DNA from: an uncultured Anaerovibrio sp.
GTDB lineage: Bacteria; Bacillota; Negativicutes; Selenomonadales; Selenomonadaceae
Direction: 5' to 3'
Assembly (NCBI GenBank): GCA_934203205.1
Contig: CAKPYV010000007.1
Span: forward strand, 4,287-68,286
Length of the DNA: 64,000 nt
Made by a program: the position numbers and the translations under genes. Under the pieces are notes generated by a model. It was not told the DNA's origin, made no database searches, and saw only the letters and a program-made list of their open reading frames with translations. Shown here in pieces: positions 17,894 to 26,942 of this stretch (position 1 is the stretch's first letter; every line of letters begins with the position of its first letter).

Positions 17894-19819
17894 ATGTTGA
17901 CAGAGCGTCAACGTAAGATTTTGGGAATATTGCAATCCAATGTGGAAGGGATTACTAGCGATAATATGGCTAGGCTTTGTGGTGTTTCTTCCAAAACAGT
18001 TCGGACAGATATAAAGATTTTAGGACATGAGTTAAATAATATAGCCATAATACACGCATCCACTCGTAAAGGATATTCATTGGAGATAATTTCTCCCCAT
18101 GAACTAGTAAATATCTTGGTGGAAACGGCAGACCCATTGCAGGATGTGGCTCTCCGCAGTGAATATATGTTGAAGGAGTTGTTAAAGCATACCCTAAGGG
18201 GGGAGGTCATGAAGCAGCAGGAAATGGCAGATATGCTGTATGTAGGGTTGTCAACCTTGAAGCTGCATCTGAAAACCGTGAAAGAGGCTTTGGATAAATA
18301 TCATCTGAAGATAACTAATTATAAAAACCAAGGGATGTTGATAGATGGCGATGAGCGTAATATTCGCCATGCTATTTACAAATATCTGTTCAAAAATGTA
18401 GAAGAACGCTGGGAAATGCGTCAGATATTTCCAGAAAAATACGATATGACCATTATTAGGCGGCTGATTATAAATACAACCACTGCCTATAACAAAATAT
18501 TGACGGATGATTCCTTGGAAAAAATAGTGGATTATCTGTTGATTTCATTATATCGGGCGGATTTAGGCTGTAATGTTACCTTCCGTTTACAGGAAAGCAG
18601 AGCTATTGAAGGAAATCATGAATACGCTATGGCAGCCATGATTTTTGAGAATATTTACAAGGAGCTGCACATAGATGTAGTAACAAGCGAAATATACTAT
18701 TTTACTAATTTGCTGATTAGCAGTAAAACCTATAATGCAGCCCTATCTGAAGATGAATCAGAGCATGTTGCTTTAGTGGGGAGGATGTTGGATAGAGTAC
18801 AAAGGATTGTGGGCATAAATTTCCATGAGGATGAAGTGCTAAAAAAAGGCTTGGTGGTTCATTTGACATCTGTTATTCATCGCATACGTCTACATATGAA
18901 CTTCAAAAATGAAGTGTTGGATGTGGTCAAGAATGAATATCCATTGGCTTTTCAGGTTGGCATTATTGCTTGCAAGATTATTGAAGAGGAGGAAGGTCTG
19001 CCTGTATCGGAGGATGAAATTGGCTTTGTGGCAGTGCACTTTGGTGCGGCTCTTACCAGAATGAATATACATTCTGGTAATCAACAGAAGCATGTATTGC
19101 TGGTTTGTGGCAGTGGAATGGGGACTGCTATTCTAATAAAGGCTAGATTGGAAGAACAGTTCAAGAATATCATGGTGATAGATAAGGTATTACCTGGGTA
19201 TCAGCTGGCAGATGAAAATCTAGACAATGTTGATTTGATTATCAGTACCATGCCTCGTACAGCCTTGCCAGAGATAGCTATAGAGCATCGGGATAAACTG
19301 GTGGTTGTTTGTCACTTTCTAAACGAAGTCGAAAAGGATATTATTAAGGATAAGCTGTTCAGTGTCAAAAAGGTGTCTTCTGGTCAGATAGAGAGATTCT
19401 TTAGTCGTGAGCTGTTTTTCATTGATAAAAAATTTACTACCAAGGAGCAGGTACTGGAGTTTATGACTAAATCCATGGCAGAATTAGGAGTTATGGACAA
19501 GGCCACGGCTCAATCTGTTATGGAGAGGGAAGAGGCGTCCCCAACTGAGATAGGCAATTTGTTGGCCATCCCCCATCCCTTGGAAAATGCCACTCAGGTG
19601 TCGGCTGTTTCTGTGGTTATATTGGATAAGCCTATTATGTGGACGGAGCATCATGTACAGGCTATTTTCTTATTAAGCGTGGCCAAGGAGGAATTTTATT
19701 TGTGGGAGCCATTGTTCCTGAAGCTCTTTGACTATCTGGTTAAGGGAAGGGGCATTAAGGGCATGATAGATCATCCTGATTATGATTTGTTTATTAAGGA
19801 TTTTCGCAAAACATTTTAA
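17894..19819 (+). CDS. PRD-containing transcriptional activator with PTS EIIB and EIIA domains (MtlR/LicR type)
   Basis: A 641-residue PTS-controlled activator. Order: N-terminal HTH (ITSDNMARLCGVSSKTVRTD, about 19-40) and a second winged region. Two PRD domains follow (about 170-395, ending with the conserved DEIGFVAVHFGAAL). Next is an EIIB domain with phospho-Cys in LLVCGSGMGTA (near residue 403). The C-terminal EIIA domain has its His in AIPHPLEN (near 560). Such proteins are switched by EII- and HPr-dependent phosphorylation. The divergence-free layout directly upstream of the galactitol genes makes it their probable activator. Confidence 0.88.
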   Translation: MLTERQRKILGILQSNVEGITSDNMARLCGVSSKTVRTDIKILGHELNNIAIIHASTRKGYSLEIISPHELVNILVETADPLQDVALRSEYMLKELLKHTLRGEVMKQQEMADMLYVGLSTLKLHLKTVKEALDKYHLKITNYKNQGMLIDGDERNIRHAIYKYLFKNVEERWEMRQIFPEKYDMTIIRRLIINTTTAYNKILTDDSLEKIVDYLLISLYRADLGCNVTFRLQESRAIEGNHEYAMAAMIFENIYKELHIDVVTSEIYYFTNLLISSKTYNAALSEDESEHVALVGRMLDRVQRIVGINFHEDEVLKKGLVVHLTSVIHRIRLHMNFKNEVLDVVKNEYPLAFQVGIIACKIIEEEEGLPVSEDEIGFVAVHFGAALTRMNIHSGNQQKHVLLVCGSGMGTAILIKARLEEQFKNIMVIDKVLPGYQLADENLDNVDLIISTMPRTALPEIAIEHRDKLVVVCHFLNEVEKDIIKDKLFSVKKVSSGQIERFFSRELFFIDKKFTTKEQVLEFMTKSMAELGVMDKATAQSVMEREEASPTEIGNLLAIPHPLENATQVSAVSVVILDKPIMWTEHHVQAIFLLSVAKEEFYLWEPLFLKLFDYLVKGRGIKGMIDHPDYDLFIKDFRKTF

Positions 19820-19835
19820 TTAGCTATTCAAAGTA

Positions 19836-19897
19836 CCTCGTTATTTGCTAAAAGGACTAATAGTTGACCTTTTCAGCAGATAACGGGGCTTTTTTTG
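19836..19897 (+). terminator. Terminator after the PRD regulator
   Basis: CCTCGTTATTTGCTAAAAGG at 19836-19855 forms a long imperfect stem with CCTTTTCAGCAGATAACGGGG (ending 19888), followed by a run of T. Confidence 0.85.
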
Positions 19898-19979
19898 TGG
19901 AAATAAGTTGGCTGACCTGGGAAGATATTTCCGTAATGAATGGTCAGAGTGGAAAATTTTTAACTATGAATAAGACAAG

Positions 19980-20003
19980 ACTTCCTGATAGTCGGGAAGT
20001 TTT
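19980..20003 (+). promoter_or_regulatory. Hairpin upstream of the galactitol operon
   Basis: ACTTCCTGA at 19980-19988 pairs with TCGGGAAGT at 19992-20000 (one G-T, 3-base loop), followed by TTT. TATAAT lies at 20035-20040 without a good -35, consistent with an activator-dependent promoter. The hairpin may be a second terminator or part of the control region. Confidence 0.5.
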
Positions 20004-20096
20004 GAAACTGTGACTACCTTTCTAAATCGGGTAATATAATAACTGTAAAGAGCAAGTGAAATTGAAAAAATGTATAGAGAAGGAGAGGTAATTTTT

Positions 20097-21143
20097 ATGG
20101 AAATGATGAAGGCTTTGGTTATTGAAGCAGAGGATAAATTTACCTACAAGGATGTGCCAGTGCCAGAAATAAAGGAAAATGAAGTTTTGATAAAGGTAAA
20201 AGCCTGTGGTATCTGTGGTTCTGATATTCCTAGGGTAATGGACAAGGGGGTACATTTTTACCCTATAATCGTAGGCCATGAATTTGCTGGAGATGTGGTC
20301 AAGGTAGGCAGCAACGTCAATAACACAGAGGTGGGACAGCGAGTGACTGCAGCACCACTTATTCCATGTGGTACTTGTGCAGAATGTCAGAAGGGCAATC
20401 CGGCTATGTGTACTCATTATTCCTTTATAGGCTCCAGACAGGATGGTGCCATGGCTGAATATGTAGCAGTGCCAGCTAGAAATCTAGTTCCAATTGCAGA
20501 TAGTGTAACATATGAGCAGGGAGCAGTTATTGAGCCGATTACCGTGGCTCTCCACGGTATAGAGCGAGCTGGGGTTATGGAAGGCGGCAAAACAGCTTTG
20601 GTTTATGGCTGCGGCACCATCGGTATGCTGACCATCCAGTGTCTCAAGGCAAAGGGAATTGAGAGAGTTTATGCCATTGACATTGATGAACACAAGTTGG
20701 CTATGGCCAAGGAGCTGGGAGCATTTTGCACCATTAATTCCAAGAAAGTGGACGTAGTTGAGTATTTCAAGGAACATGGCAAGGTGGATTTTGCCTTTGA
20801 AACCGCAGGTGTTAACTTCTTGCAGGCTCAGATTATAGAGCTTGTCAACAAGCGTGGTAAGATTGTTTACATCGGTACAGCTCATGGAGATGTAAAACTG
20901 CCTGCCAAGAGTTTTGAGCAGATTCTTAGAAGCGAGCTTTTTATAACAGGCTCCTGGATGAGCTATAGTGCTCCATTCCCAGGCTCAGAGTGGACAGCAG
21001 CTGCGGAATATTTGGCCGCTGGTAAGATTAAGGCAGATGCATTGATTACACATAAATTCCCACTATCAGAAGGAATTAAGGCTTTTGAAACCTTGACTGA
21101 TAGAAATAGCGGCGCTATCAAGGTTATGTATGTGATGGATTAA
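20097..21143 (+). CDS. gatD: Galactitol-1-phosphate 5-dehydrogenase (zinc MDR family)
   Basis: A 348-residue medium-chain dehydrogenase that would oxidise galactitol 1-phosphate to tagatose 6-phosphate with NAD+. Catalytic-zinc ligands are C37 in KACGICGSD and H61-E62 in GHEF; structural zinc cysteines are C91, C94, C97 and C105. The nucleotide-binding YGCGTIGML lies in the middle. The ATG at 20097 follows AAGGAGAGG at 20080-20088. An earlier in-frame start overlaps that site. The specific substrate is inferred from the following galactitol-type PTS genes. Confidence 0.85.
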   Translation: MEMMKALVIEAEDKFTYKDVPVPEIKENEVLIKVKACGICGSDIPRVMDKGVHFYPIIVGHEFAGDVVKVGSNVNNTEVGQRVTAAPLIPCGTCAECQKGNPAMCTHYSFIGSRQDGAMAEYVAVPARNLVPIADSVTYEQGAVIEPITVALHGIERAGVMEGGKTALVYGCGTIGMLTIQCLKAKGIERVYAIDIDEHKLAMAKELGAFCTINSKKVDVVEYFKEHGKVDFAFETAGVNFLQAQIIELVNKRGKIVYIGTAHGDVKLPAKSFEQILRSELFITGSWMSYSAPFPGSEWTAAAEYLAAGKIKADALITHKFPLSEGIKAFETLTDRNSGAIKVMYVMD

Positions 21144-21155
21144 GGAGAGATGATA

Positions 21156-21626
21156 ATGCAGGAAAGTTTTATTAATGAGAATATTATAAGATGCTCCCTG
21201 CAGGCAGTCGATGCACAGGAGGTTATCAACAAGCTGGGCAGTCTTTTACAGGATGCAGGTTATGTAAATGAGGCATATGTGGAGACTGTTCAGGCTAGAG
21301 AATTGAATTTTCCTACAGGTATTGCCTTGGCAGGAGCAGCCATAGCTATTCCACATGCCAGTCCTCAGGGAAATGTAGACAAGGATGGCATTGCTGTAGC
21401 AAAATTGGCAAACAAGGTGCCATTTCATTCCATGGAGGAGCCGGAGGAAATAGTGCAGGCTGATATGGCTTTTATGCTGGCAGTAAAGGAGCCAGAGCAG
21501 CATTTAAATGTGCTGAATGCTTTGTTTACAGCTTTTCAGAATAACAAGATTGTGGAATCACTTTTACAGGCGGAAAATCCTCAGGTGATTTATCAGATAT
21601 TAAAGGAAAATCTCAGCAAGAATTAA
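21156..21626 (+). CDS. gatA: PTS EIIA component, galactitol/fructose type
   Basis: A 156-residue cytoplasmic EIIA of the PTS_EIIA_2 family. The phosphorylated His is H67 in AIPHASPQG. It passes phosphate from HPr to the EIIB encoded next. The ATG at 21156 is chosen because AAGGAGA (21142-21148) is too close to the alternative ATG at 21150. It lies 12 bases behind gatD. Confidence 0.88.
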   Translation: MQESFINENIIRCSLQAVDAQEVINKLGSLLQDAGYVNEAYVETVQARELNFPTGIALAGAAIAIPHASPQGNVDKDGIAVAKLANKVPFHSMEEPEEIVQADMAFMLAVKEPEQHLNVLNALFTAFQNNKIVESLLQAENPQVIYQILKENLSKN

Positions 21627-21674
21627 AGAACAGGACTTAGAAGTGTTTATTGAAAGAATTAGGAGGAATTTATC

Positions 21675-21959
21675 ATGGCAAAGAAAAAGGTTATTGTAGC
21701 ATGTGGCGGAGCAGTAGCAACTTCAACTGTGGCAGCAGATGCCATTCGCAATCTGTGCAAGGAAAACGGTGTTGATGTAGATGTGCAGCAGATGCGTATT
21801 GTAGAAATTGAGTCCAGTCTGGATGGGGTAGATTTGGTAGTAACTACTATGCGTATCAAGCCTACTTTTGATACACCGTATATCAATGGTATGTGCTTCC
21901 TGACTGGTATTAACAGAGAAGCAACTGAGGCTAAAATTTTGGATATTTTGGGGAAATAA
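21675..21959 (+). CDS. gatB: PTS EIIB component, galactitol type
   Basis: A 94-residue single-domain EIIB. Phospho-Cys is C10 in IVACGGAVATSTVAA, the GatB-type loop. The separate EIIA, EIIB and EIIC genes are typical of galactitol PTS systems. AGGAGG lies upstream of the ATG. Confidence 0.9.
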   Translation: MAKKKVIVACGGAVATSTVAADAIRNLCKENGVDVDVQQMRIVEIESSLDGVDLVVTTMRIKPTFDTPYINGMCFLTGINREATEAKILDILGK

Positions 21960-22030
21960 TTAAATAAGGGGCAAGGTCGTTATTATAAATATCGTCCCTG
22001 CAAATTTTTAGATGTAAAGGAGAGGACAAC

Positions 22031-23395
22031 ATGGATGCATTATTAAGTGTAGTACAATATTTTGTTGATTTGGGTCCGGCAGTTATGCTGCCAATTGTTA
22101 TTTTTGTCATTGCACTGGCCTTGGGAACGCCAGTAGGCAAGGCGTTGAAATGTGGTATTTCCATCGGTATTGGTTTTATCGGTATCGGATTGGTTATTGG
22201 CCTAATGCTTACCAACCTTGCGCCAGCTGCTCAGTCTATGAGCCAGAATTTCGGCATTTCCATGAGCATTATTGATATTGGTTGGCCAGGCTCCTCACCA
22301 ATGACTTGGGCAAGTCAAATCGCTCTGGTGGCAATTCCGGTGGCAATCCTTGTAAATCTCGTTATGATTGCTCTGAAGATGACTCGGGTAGTCAATATTG
22401 ATATTTGGAATATTTGGCATTTTGCCTTTACTGGAGCTATCGTTCATATTGCTACTGGCAGCTATATGTTGGGCATTGCTGGTGTAGCTATCCATGCAGC
22501 ATTTGCTTATAAAATAGGTGATTGGTTTGCACCTACAGCAACTCGTTACTTTGGTCTTGAGGGTATTGCTATGTGTCATGGTACTACTGGCTGGTTCTCC
22601 CCCATTGCGGTATTTGTAGATATTGTTATCGACAAGATTCCTGGTTTGAGAGATATTAATCTGAATCCAGCTAATTTACAAAAGAGATTTGGCACCATCT
22701 GTGAGCCATCTATCATGGGTGCTATTATGGGTATTATCATTGGTGTACTGGCAGGTTATGACCTGAAGGGTATTTTGACACTGGCTATCCAGATGGCTGC
22801 TGTAATTGTATTAATGCCTGTTGTTGTAAAGTATATTATGGGCGGATTGTTGCCAGTTTCTGAGGTTGCTAGAAAAAAGCTGCAGGAGAAGTTCCAGGAT
22901 TCTGAATTTTTCCTGGGTTTGGACTGTGCCTTGCTCTTAGGTGATCCAGTGGTGGTAACTGCTTCTCTGCTGTTTATCCCTATTACCATTCTGATTGCCG
23001 GTGTTTTGCCAGGCAATGAAATCCTGCCTTTTGGTGATTTACCTACCATTGGATTCTTTATTGCTATGGCTGTAGGCGTACATGGAGGTAATCTTTTCCG
23101 CACCTTGATTACTGGATCCATCGTTATGGTTATGACCCTTTGGATTGCCAATCAGATGATTGGCCTGCACACAGTATTGGCTGCCAACGCTGGACAGTTG
23201 ACAGATGCCGCTGCCAGAGTGGCTTCCATGGATCAGGGCGGTTCACCCATTACCTATATTCTGACCCAGATTTTTGCTAATACCAATGTACTAGGATTGG
23301 CTGTTATTGGCGGTTTCTATCTCCTGTGTGTAGCTATGACGATTATTTGGTCCAAGAAGCAGTACAAGCTGATGGAAGAAGAAATGAGTGAATAA
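22031..23395 (+). CDS. gatC: PTS EIIC component, galactitol permease
   Basis: A 454-residue polytopic membrane protein of the PTS EIIC Gat family. It starts MDALLSVVQYFVDLGPAVML and has about nine to eleven hydrophobic segments, with the conserved cytoplasmic stretch FGTICEPSIMGAIMG in the middle. It transports and phosphorylates the polyol with EIIB. The kinase start codon follows one base after its stop. Confidence 0.9.
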   Translation: MDALLSVVQYFVDLGPAVMLPIVIFVIALALGTPVGKALKCGISIGIGFIGIGLVIGLMLTNLAPAAQSMSQNFGISMSIIDIGWPGSSPMTWASQIALVAIPVAILVNLVMIALKMTRVVNIDIWNIWHFAFTGAIVHIATGSYMLGIAGVAIHAAFAYKIGDWFAPTATRYFGLEGIAMCHGTTGWFSPIAVFVDIVIDKIPGLRDINLNPANLQKRFGTICEPSIMGAIMGIIIGVLAGYDLKGILTLAIQMAAVIVLMPVVVKYIMGGLLPVSEVARKKLQEKFQDSEFFLGLDCALLLGDPVVVTASLLFIPITILIAGVLPGNEILPFGDLPTIGFFIAMAVGVHGGNLFRTLITGSIVMVMTLWIANQMIGLHTVLAANAGQLTDAAARVASMDQGGSPITYILTQIFANTNVLGLAVIGGFYLLCVAMTIIWSKKQYKLMEEEMSE

Positions 23396-23396
23396 A

Positions 23397-24326
23397 ATGA
23401 TTTTGGCATTAAACCTAAATTGTTCTCTAGATAAAATATACACTGTGCCATCATTGGAATATGGGTGTGTAGTTAGGACTGAGAATATATACAATACAGC
23501 CGGTGGCAAGGGACTTCATGTGGCCAATATCTGTCGGATTATGGGTGAGGATTATGTGGCTTCCGGTTTTCTGGGCGGTCATACCGGTGAGTTGATAAAG
23601 GATATCCTCAATGAAAAAGGCTATAAATATGATTTTCAGACCATAGCTGGGGAAACCCGTTCCTGTATCAATATTGGTACCCCTGATGGCAAGCAGACTG
23701 AGGTACTGGAAGGTGGCCCTACTGTTACGGAAAAGGAAGTTCAGAGCTTCTTGGGCAAGTATAAATATTTTTTGGAAGCTGCAAATATTGTGGTAGGTTC
23801 TGGAAGTCTGCCCAAGGGATTAGATAAAAACTTCTATGGTCAGCTGATAGAAATGGCTAGAGCTAGAGAGAAGAAATTTTTGTTGGATGCTAGTGGCGAA
23901 ACCTTGGCTAAGAGCCTGCCCTATAAGCCTTTTATGATTAAGCCTAACAAGGATGAGATTGAAGCTTTGACAGGCAGAAAGATTAGCAGTGTTGAGGATG
24001 CTGTTCAGGAAGCTGAAAATTTTGCTCAGATGGGCATTGAACTGCCGATTATTTCCTTGGGTAAGGAGGGGGCAGTGACTTGCTGGCAGGGACAGGCTTA
24101 CTGGGTAAAGCCACCTGTATTTAAAGCGGTTAATGCGGTTGGTTCAGGTGATTCCTTTGTGGCTGGTATTGCTATTGGTTTGCAAAGGGGCTATGAGATT
24201 CAGGATGTATTGAAATTGGCCGCAGCTTGTGGAACAGCCAATGTGCTAGAACAGGAAAGCGGCTGTGTAGATCCTGCCAAGGTTGAGGAAATTATGGCCG
24301 AAACCACTGTGAAAAAAGTAGTTTAG
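23397..24326 (+). CDS. PfkB-family sugar-phosphate kinase, probable tagatose-6-phosphate kinase
   Basis: A 309-residue ribokinase-fold kinase of the 1-phosphofructokinase/LacC group. The N-terminal motif NTAGGKGLHVA and the C-terminal NAVGSGDSFVAG with catalytic Asp are present. In this operon it would phosphorylate tagatose 6-phosphate to the 1,6-bisphosphate. Phosphofructokinase-type activity cannot be excluded from sequence. The ATG at 23397 is used; a GTG at 23388 overlaps gatC. Confidence 0.85.
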   Translation: MILALNLNCSLDKIYTVPSLEYGCVVRTENIYNTAGGKGLHVANICRIMGEDYVASGFLGGHTGELIKDILNEKGYKYDFQTIAGETRSCINIGTPDGKQTEVLEGGPTVTEKEVQSFLGKYKYFLEAANIVVGSGSLPKGLDKNFYGQLIEMARAREKKFLLDASGETLAKSLPYKPFMIKPNKDEIEALTGRKISSVEDAVQEAENFAQMGIELPIISLGKEGAVTCWQGQAYWVKPPVFKAVNAVGSGDSFVAGIAIGLQRGYEIQDVLKLAAACGTANVLEQESGCVDPAKVEEIMAETTVKKVV

Positions 24327-24339
24327 GAGGAAGTAAAGT

Positions 24340-25188
24340 ATGTTAGTAACAGCAAAAGAACTTTTGACAGATGCCATGAAAGGTGGCTATGCCATAGGTG
24401 CCTTTAATGTAGAGAATATGGAAATGGTTATGGCTGTATTGGCAGCTGCTGAGGCAAAAAACTCTCCTGTAATTATGCAGACTACTCCAGGTACGATTAA
24501 ATTTGCTGGTGTTGACTATTATTATGCCAATGTAAGGGCGGCCGCAGAGCGCAGCAAAATTCCTGTAGTTATGCATTTGGATCATGGTGACAGTTTTGCT
24601 AGAGCAATGGAAGCCTATAGGGCAGGCTATACCTCCATTATGATTGATGGCTCCAAGCTGTCTTTGGAGGAGAATATTGACTTGACCAAGCGGGTGGTAG
24701 ATGCCTGTCATCCGGGCGGTGTCTTTGTAGAAGGCGAGCTGGGCAAGGTTGGTGGCAAGGAAGATGATTTGGATGGTGGCGACGACAATCCATATACTGA
24801 TCCTGAGGAAGCCAAGATTTTTGTAGAAAAGACTGGTGTAGACTATCTTGCTATTGGTGTAGGTACAGCTCATGGTGTTTATAAGGGCATACCTCATGTA
24901 AATACTGATTTGATTGCTACCATTCGAGATTTGGTACATATTCCATTGGTTCTCCATGGCACTTCAGGCGTGCCAGATGAGCAGGTAACTACCTCCGTCA
25001 AGAATGGTATCTGCAAGGTAAATTATGCTACTGATTTGCGTATTGCCTTTACCAAGGGGATTAAGGAGTTTATGACTGAGCACTCAGAGGCCTTTGATCC
25101 AAAGAAATATGCCAAGCAGGGCATGGCTGAGGTACAGAAATATGTGGAGCAGAAAATTGAAGTCTGCGGATCTGTAAACAAGGCGTAA
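24340..25188 (+). CDS. gatY: Class II tagatose/fructose-bisphosphate aldolase
   Basis: A 282-residue zinc-dependent aldolase that would cleave tagatose 1,6-bisphosphate into glycerone phosphate and glyceraldehyde 3-phosphate. Catalytic Asp81 and zinc-ligand His82 are in MHLDHGDS. The zinc-binding EGELGKVGGKED and the phosphate-binding LHGTSGVPD are present. The length matches GatY/KbaY (about 284). It completes the galactitol pathway from uptake to triose phosphates. Confidence 0.85.
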   Translation: MLVTAKELLTDAMKGGYAIGAFNVENMEMVMAVLAAAEAKNSPVIMQTTPGTIKFAGVDYYYANVRAAAERSKIPVVMHLDHGDSFARAMEAYRAGYTSIMIDGSKLSLEENIDLTKRVVDACHPGGVFVEGELGKVGGKEDDLDGGDDNPYTDPEEAKIFVEKTGVDYLAIGVGTAHGVYKGIPHVNTDLIATIRDLVHIPLVLHGTSGVPDEQVTTSVKNGICKVNYATDLRIAFTKGIKEFMTEHSEAFDPKKYAKQGMAEVQKYVEQKIEVCGSVNKA

Positions 25189-25229
25189 ATTTGTACCCCC
25201 CAGGGTAAAACTTATACTACCCTATTAAG

Positions 25230-25273
25230 TCCCCGCAAATAGAACTGCTAATGTTTTATTTGCGGGGATTTTA
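25230..25273 (+). terminator. Terminator of the galactitol operon
   Basis: TCCCCGCAAAT at 25230-25240 pairs with ATTTGCGGGGA at 25258-25268, followed by TTTT. Confidence 0.85.
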
Positions 25274-25287
25274 TCTTTTTAGCCAGA

Positions 25288-26635
25288 AGACTCCCACCTC
25301 TTAGGTGAGGGATGAATGGCAGTTCGCCGAATTTACGCAAGCAATTGATGGCGAACAAATGGCATATATGATATAATAAAACTGTGGAGGTGATACAGTG
25401 AAAACATATAAATTCAAGCTCTATAGGTCAAAAAGAAACAAGAAACTGCACAGACAGATTAATATTGCTGGAAGTATATACAATCACTGTATAGCCTTGC
25501 ATCGGCGGTATTACAGAATTTTCAAGAAAAGCCTGAGAGCCTTTTCCCTGTCAAAGCATTTAACAAAACTGAAGAAAATTACTAGATATAGCCATTGGAA
25601 GTTGGTTGGTTCACAGGCTATTCAGGACATAAGTGAGAGAATAAGCAGAGCGTATGCGCTGTTTTTTCGTAATTTGAAACGTAATATTAAGACTGCCCCT
25701 CCATGTTTCAAAAAAATCAGGAAATACAAATCTTTCACCTTAAAGCAGGCTGGTTACAAGTATACTGGTCATGATAATTCAATAATCATACAAAAGCAGA
25801 AATACCGCTTTTTCAAATCTCGTGAAATAGAAGGCAAAATCTGTACTGTTACAGTCAAGAGGGACAGCCTAGGGGATATCTATATCTATTTCGTGTGTGA
25901 TAAATATGAGAACAAGGTCTTAGTCAGAACAGGTAAAAGTGTCGGCTTTGACTTTGGCTTGAAAACATTTCTTACAGCATCTGATGGTCAGTATATAGAA
26001 TCTCCCTTGTTTTTCAAGAGTAACAGCAGTGCCATAGCCAAGGCCAATAGAAGGCTTGCCAGAAAGAAGCAGGGTTCAGCCAACAGAAAACATATGAAGG
26101 CTGACCTTTGCAGACTGCATAAAAAAACAGTTAATCAAAGAAATGATTTCCATTGGAAACTGGCAAATAAACTCTGTGGAGAATATGCCGTCATATGCAT
26201 GGAGGATTTGAATCTAAAAGCTATGCAGAAGCTGTATGGCAGAAAAATATCTGATCTTGGATTTGCAGAATTTTTGAAAAAGCTGGAATATGTAGCACAT
26301 AAAACGGGAACAACTATTGTCAAAGTAGATAGATTTTTTCCATCAAGTCAGTTGTGTTCATGCTGTGGTCAGCAAAATCATCAGATGAAAGACCTGCGAA
26401 TCAGAAAATGGCAATGCCGTTGCGGAGCAGTACATCAGCGTGACAGAAATGCTGCAATCAATATCCTTAATGAGGGATTGAAATATCTGTAGTAAATAAC
26501 ATCTGGGTGGGACATCATCCAGTAGGAGAGAATCAATAAGACCTATATCCTGCTTGCAGGAATGGCATGGCTCGTTTGTATCCTAGAATCCCCCACTTCA
26601 AATACCGTAGGTATTAAGTGGGAGGAGTATGTCAA
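25288..26635 (+). mobile_element. IS200/IS605-group element carrying only TnpB (IS1341 type)
   Basis: The left end has a subterminal hairpin, CCCACCT-CTT-AGGTGAGGG, at about 25292-25311. The right end has CCCACTT...AAGTGGG with an inner AATACC-GTA-GGTATT (about 26591-26622), ending with TCAA at 26632-26635, the type of right-end cleavage sequence used in IS608. No tnpA transposase is present, so it would need TnpA from elsewhere. No terminal inverted repeats or target duplication are expected in this group. Exact ends are approximate. Confidence 0.75.
25398..26492 (+). CDS. tnpB: RNA-guided nuclease TnpB (IS605 OrfB)
   Basis: A 364-residue TnpB with intact catalytic features. RuvC-I Asp lies in GFDFGLK (about residue 184), the RuvC-II Glu in CMEDLN (about 268), and RuvC-III Asp349 in QRDRNAAIN. 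The four-Cys zinc ribbon is C320, C323, C340 and C342. The N-terminus MKTYKFKLYRSKRNKK is basic. TnpB proteins cut DNA using an RNA from the element's right end and favour retention of the element. The ORF is full length with no frameshift, so the nuclease may be active. No TnpA partner is present. Confidence 0.92.
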   Translation: MKTYKFKLYRSKRNKKLHRQINIAGSIYNHCIALHRRYYRIFKKSLRAFSLSKHLTKLKKITRYSHWKLVGSQAIQDISERISRAYALFFRNLKRNIKTAPPCFKKIRKYKSFTLKQAGYKYTGHDNSIIIQKQKYRFFKSREIEGKICTVTVKRDSLGDIYIYFVCDKYENKVLVRTGKSVGFDFGLKTFLTASDGQYIESPLFFKSNSSAIAKANRRLARKKQGSANRKHMKADLCRLHKKTVNQRNDFHWKLANKLCGEYAVICMEDLNLKAMQKLYGRKISDLGFAEFLKKLEYVAHKTGTTIVKVDRFFPSSQLCSCCGQQNHQMKDLRIRKWQCRCGAVHQRDRNAAINILNEGLKYL

Positions 26636-26650
26636 TGTGGAAAATTCTGA
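26440..26650 (+). ncRNA. Predicted right-end omega RNA of TnpB
   Basis: In TnpB elements the guide RNA spans the 3' end of tnpB and the right end, with its guide taken from the flank. Here the 140 bases after the stop are non-coding and structured, ending in the right-end hairpin. The guide would begin at 26636 (TGTGGAAAATTCTGAT), inside the dispersed repeat. Boundaries are inferred. Confidence 0.45.
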
Positions 26651-26719
26651 TTTGCCTATTCATTGCACCTTCCTGCTCTGGCACAATTTGGAACGACCTA
26701 TTTTTTACGAAGATAGAGG
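26641..26719 (+). repeat. Dispersed intergenic repeat, copy 2 (short form)
   Basis: AAAATTCTGATTTGCC is followed directly by TATTCATTGCA, CTGGCACA and TATTTTTTACGAAGATAG. These are the two outer parts of copy 1 (16040-16268, opposite strand) without the central hairpin section. It abuts the right end of the TnpB element. Confidence 0.7.
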
Positions 26720-26782
26720 AAAATAAAAATTATTCCTACTCAAGCAGGAGATTGGAAAATATTGTCGAATATATGAATATGT

Positions 26783-26819
26783 AAATCCTTTGTAAGTTTA
26801 TTTTTGCAAAGGATTTTTT
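26783..26819 (+). terminator. Rho-independent terminator
   Basis: AAATCCTTTG at 26783-26792 pairs with CAAAGGATTT at 26807-26816, followed by TTT. It lies between the repeat and the nuclease gene, with no gene immediately upstream except the TnpB element. Confidence 0.75.
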
Positions 26820-26942
26820 GTTGTCTATGAATAAAATATTGGGAGGTGCAAAGACAAGAAATGGCTTATGTCATCACATTTTTTAGTATCAACTTGATTT
26901 GGATTTTCTAATTTGCGATAATATAAGAAAGGCGTTGTGATT

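Noticed and set aside
17894..19819. BglG-type RNA antiterminator
   Set aside because: The N-terminus is a DNA-binding HTH, not the RNA-binding CAT domain, and EIIB/EIIA domains are fused, as in MtlR/LicR activators.
25398..26492. A Cas12-like CRISPR effector
   Set aside because: The size, IS605-type ends and absence of a repeat array or cas1/cas2 identify it as TnpB.
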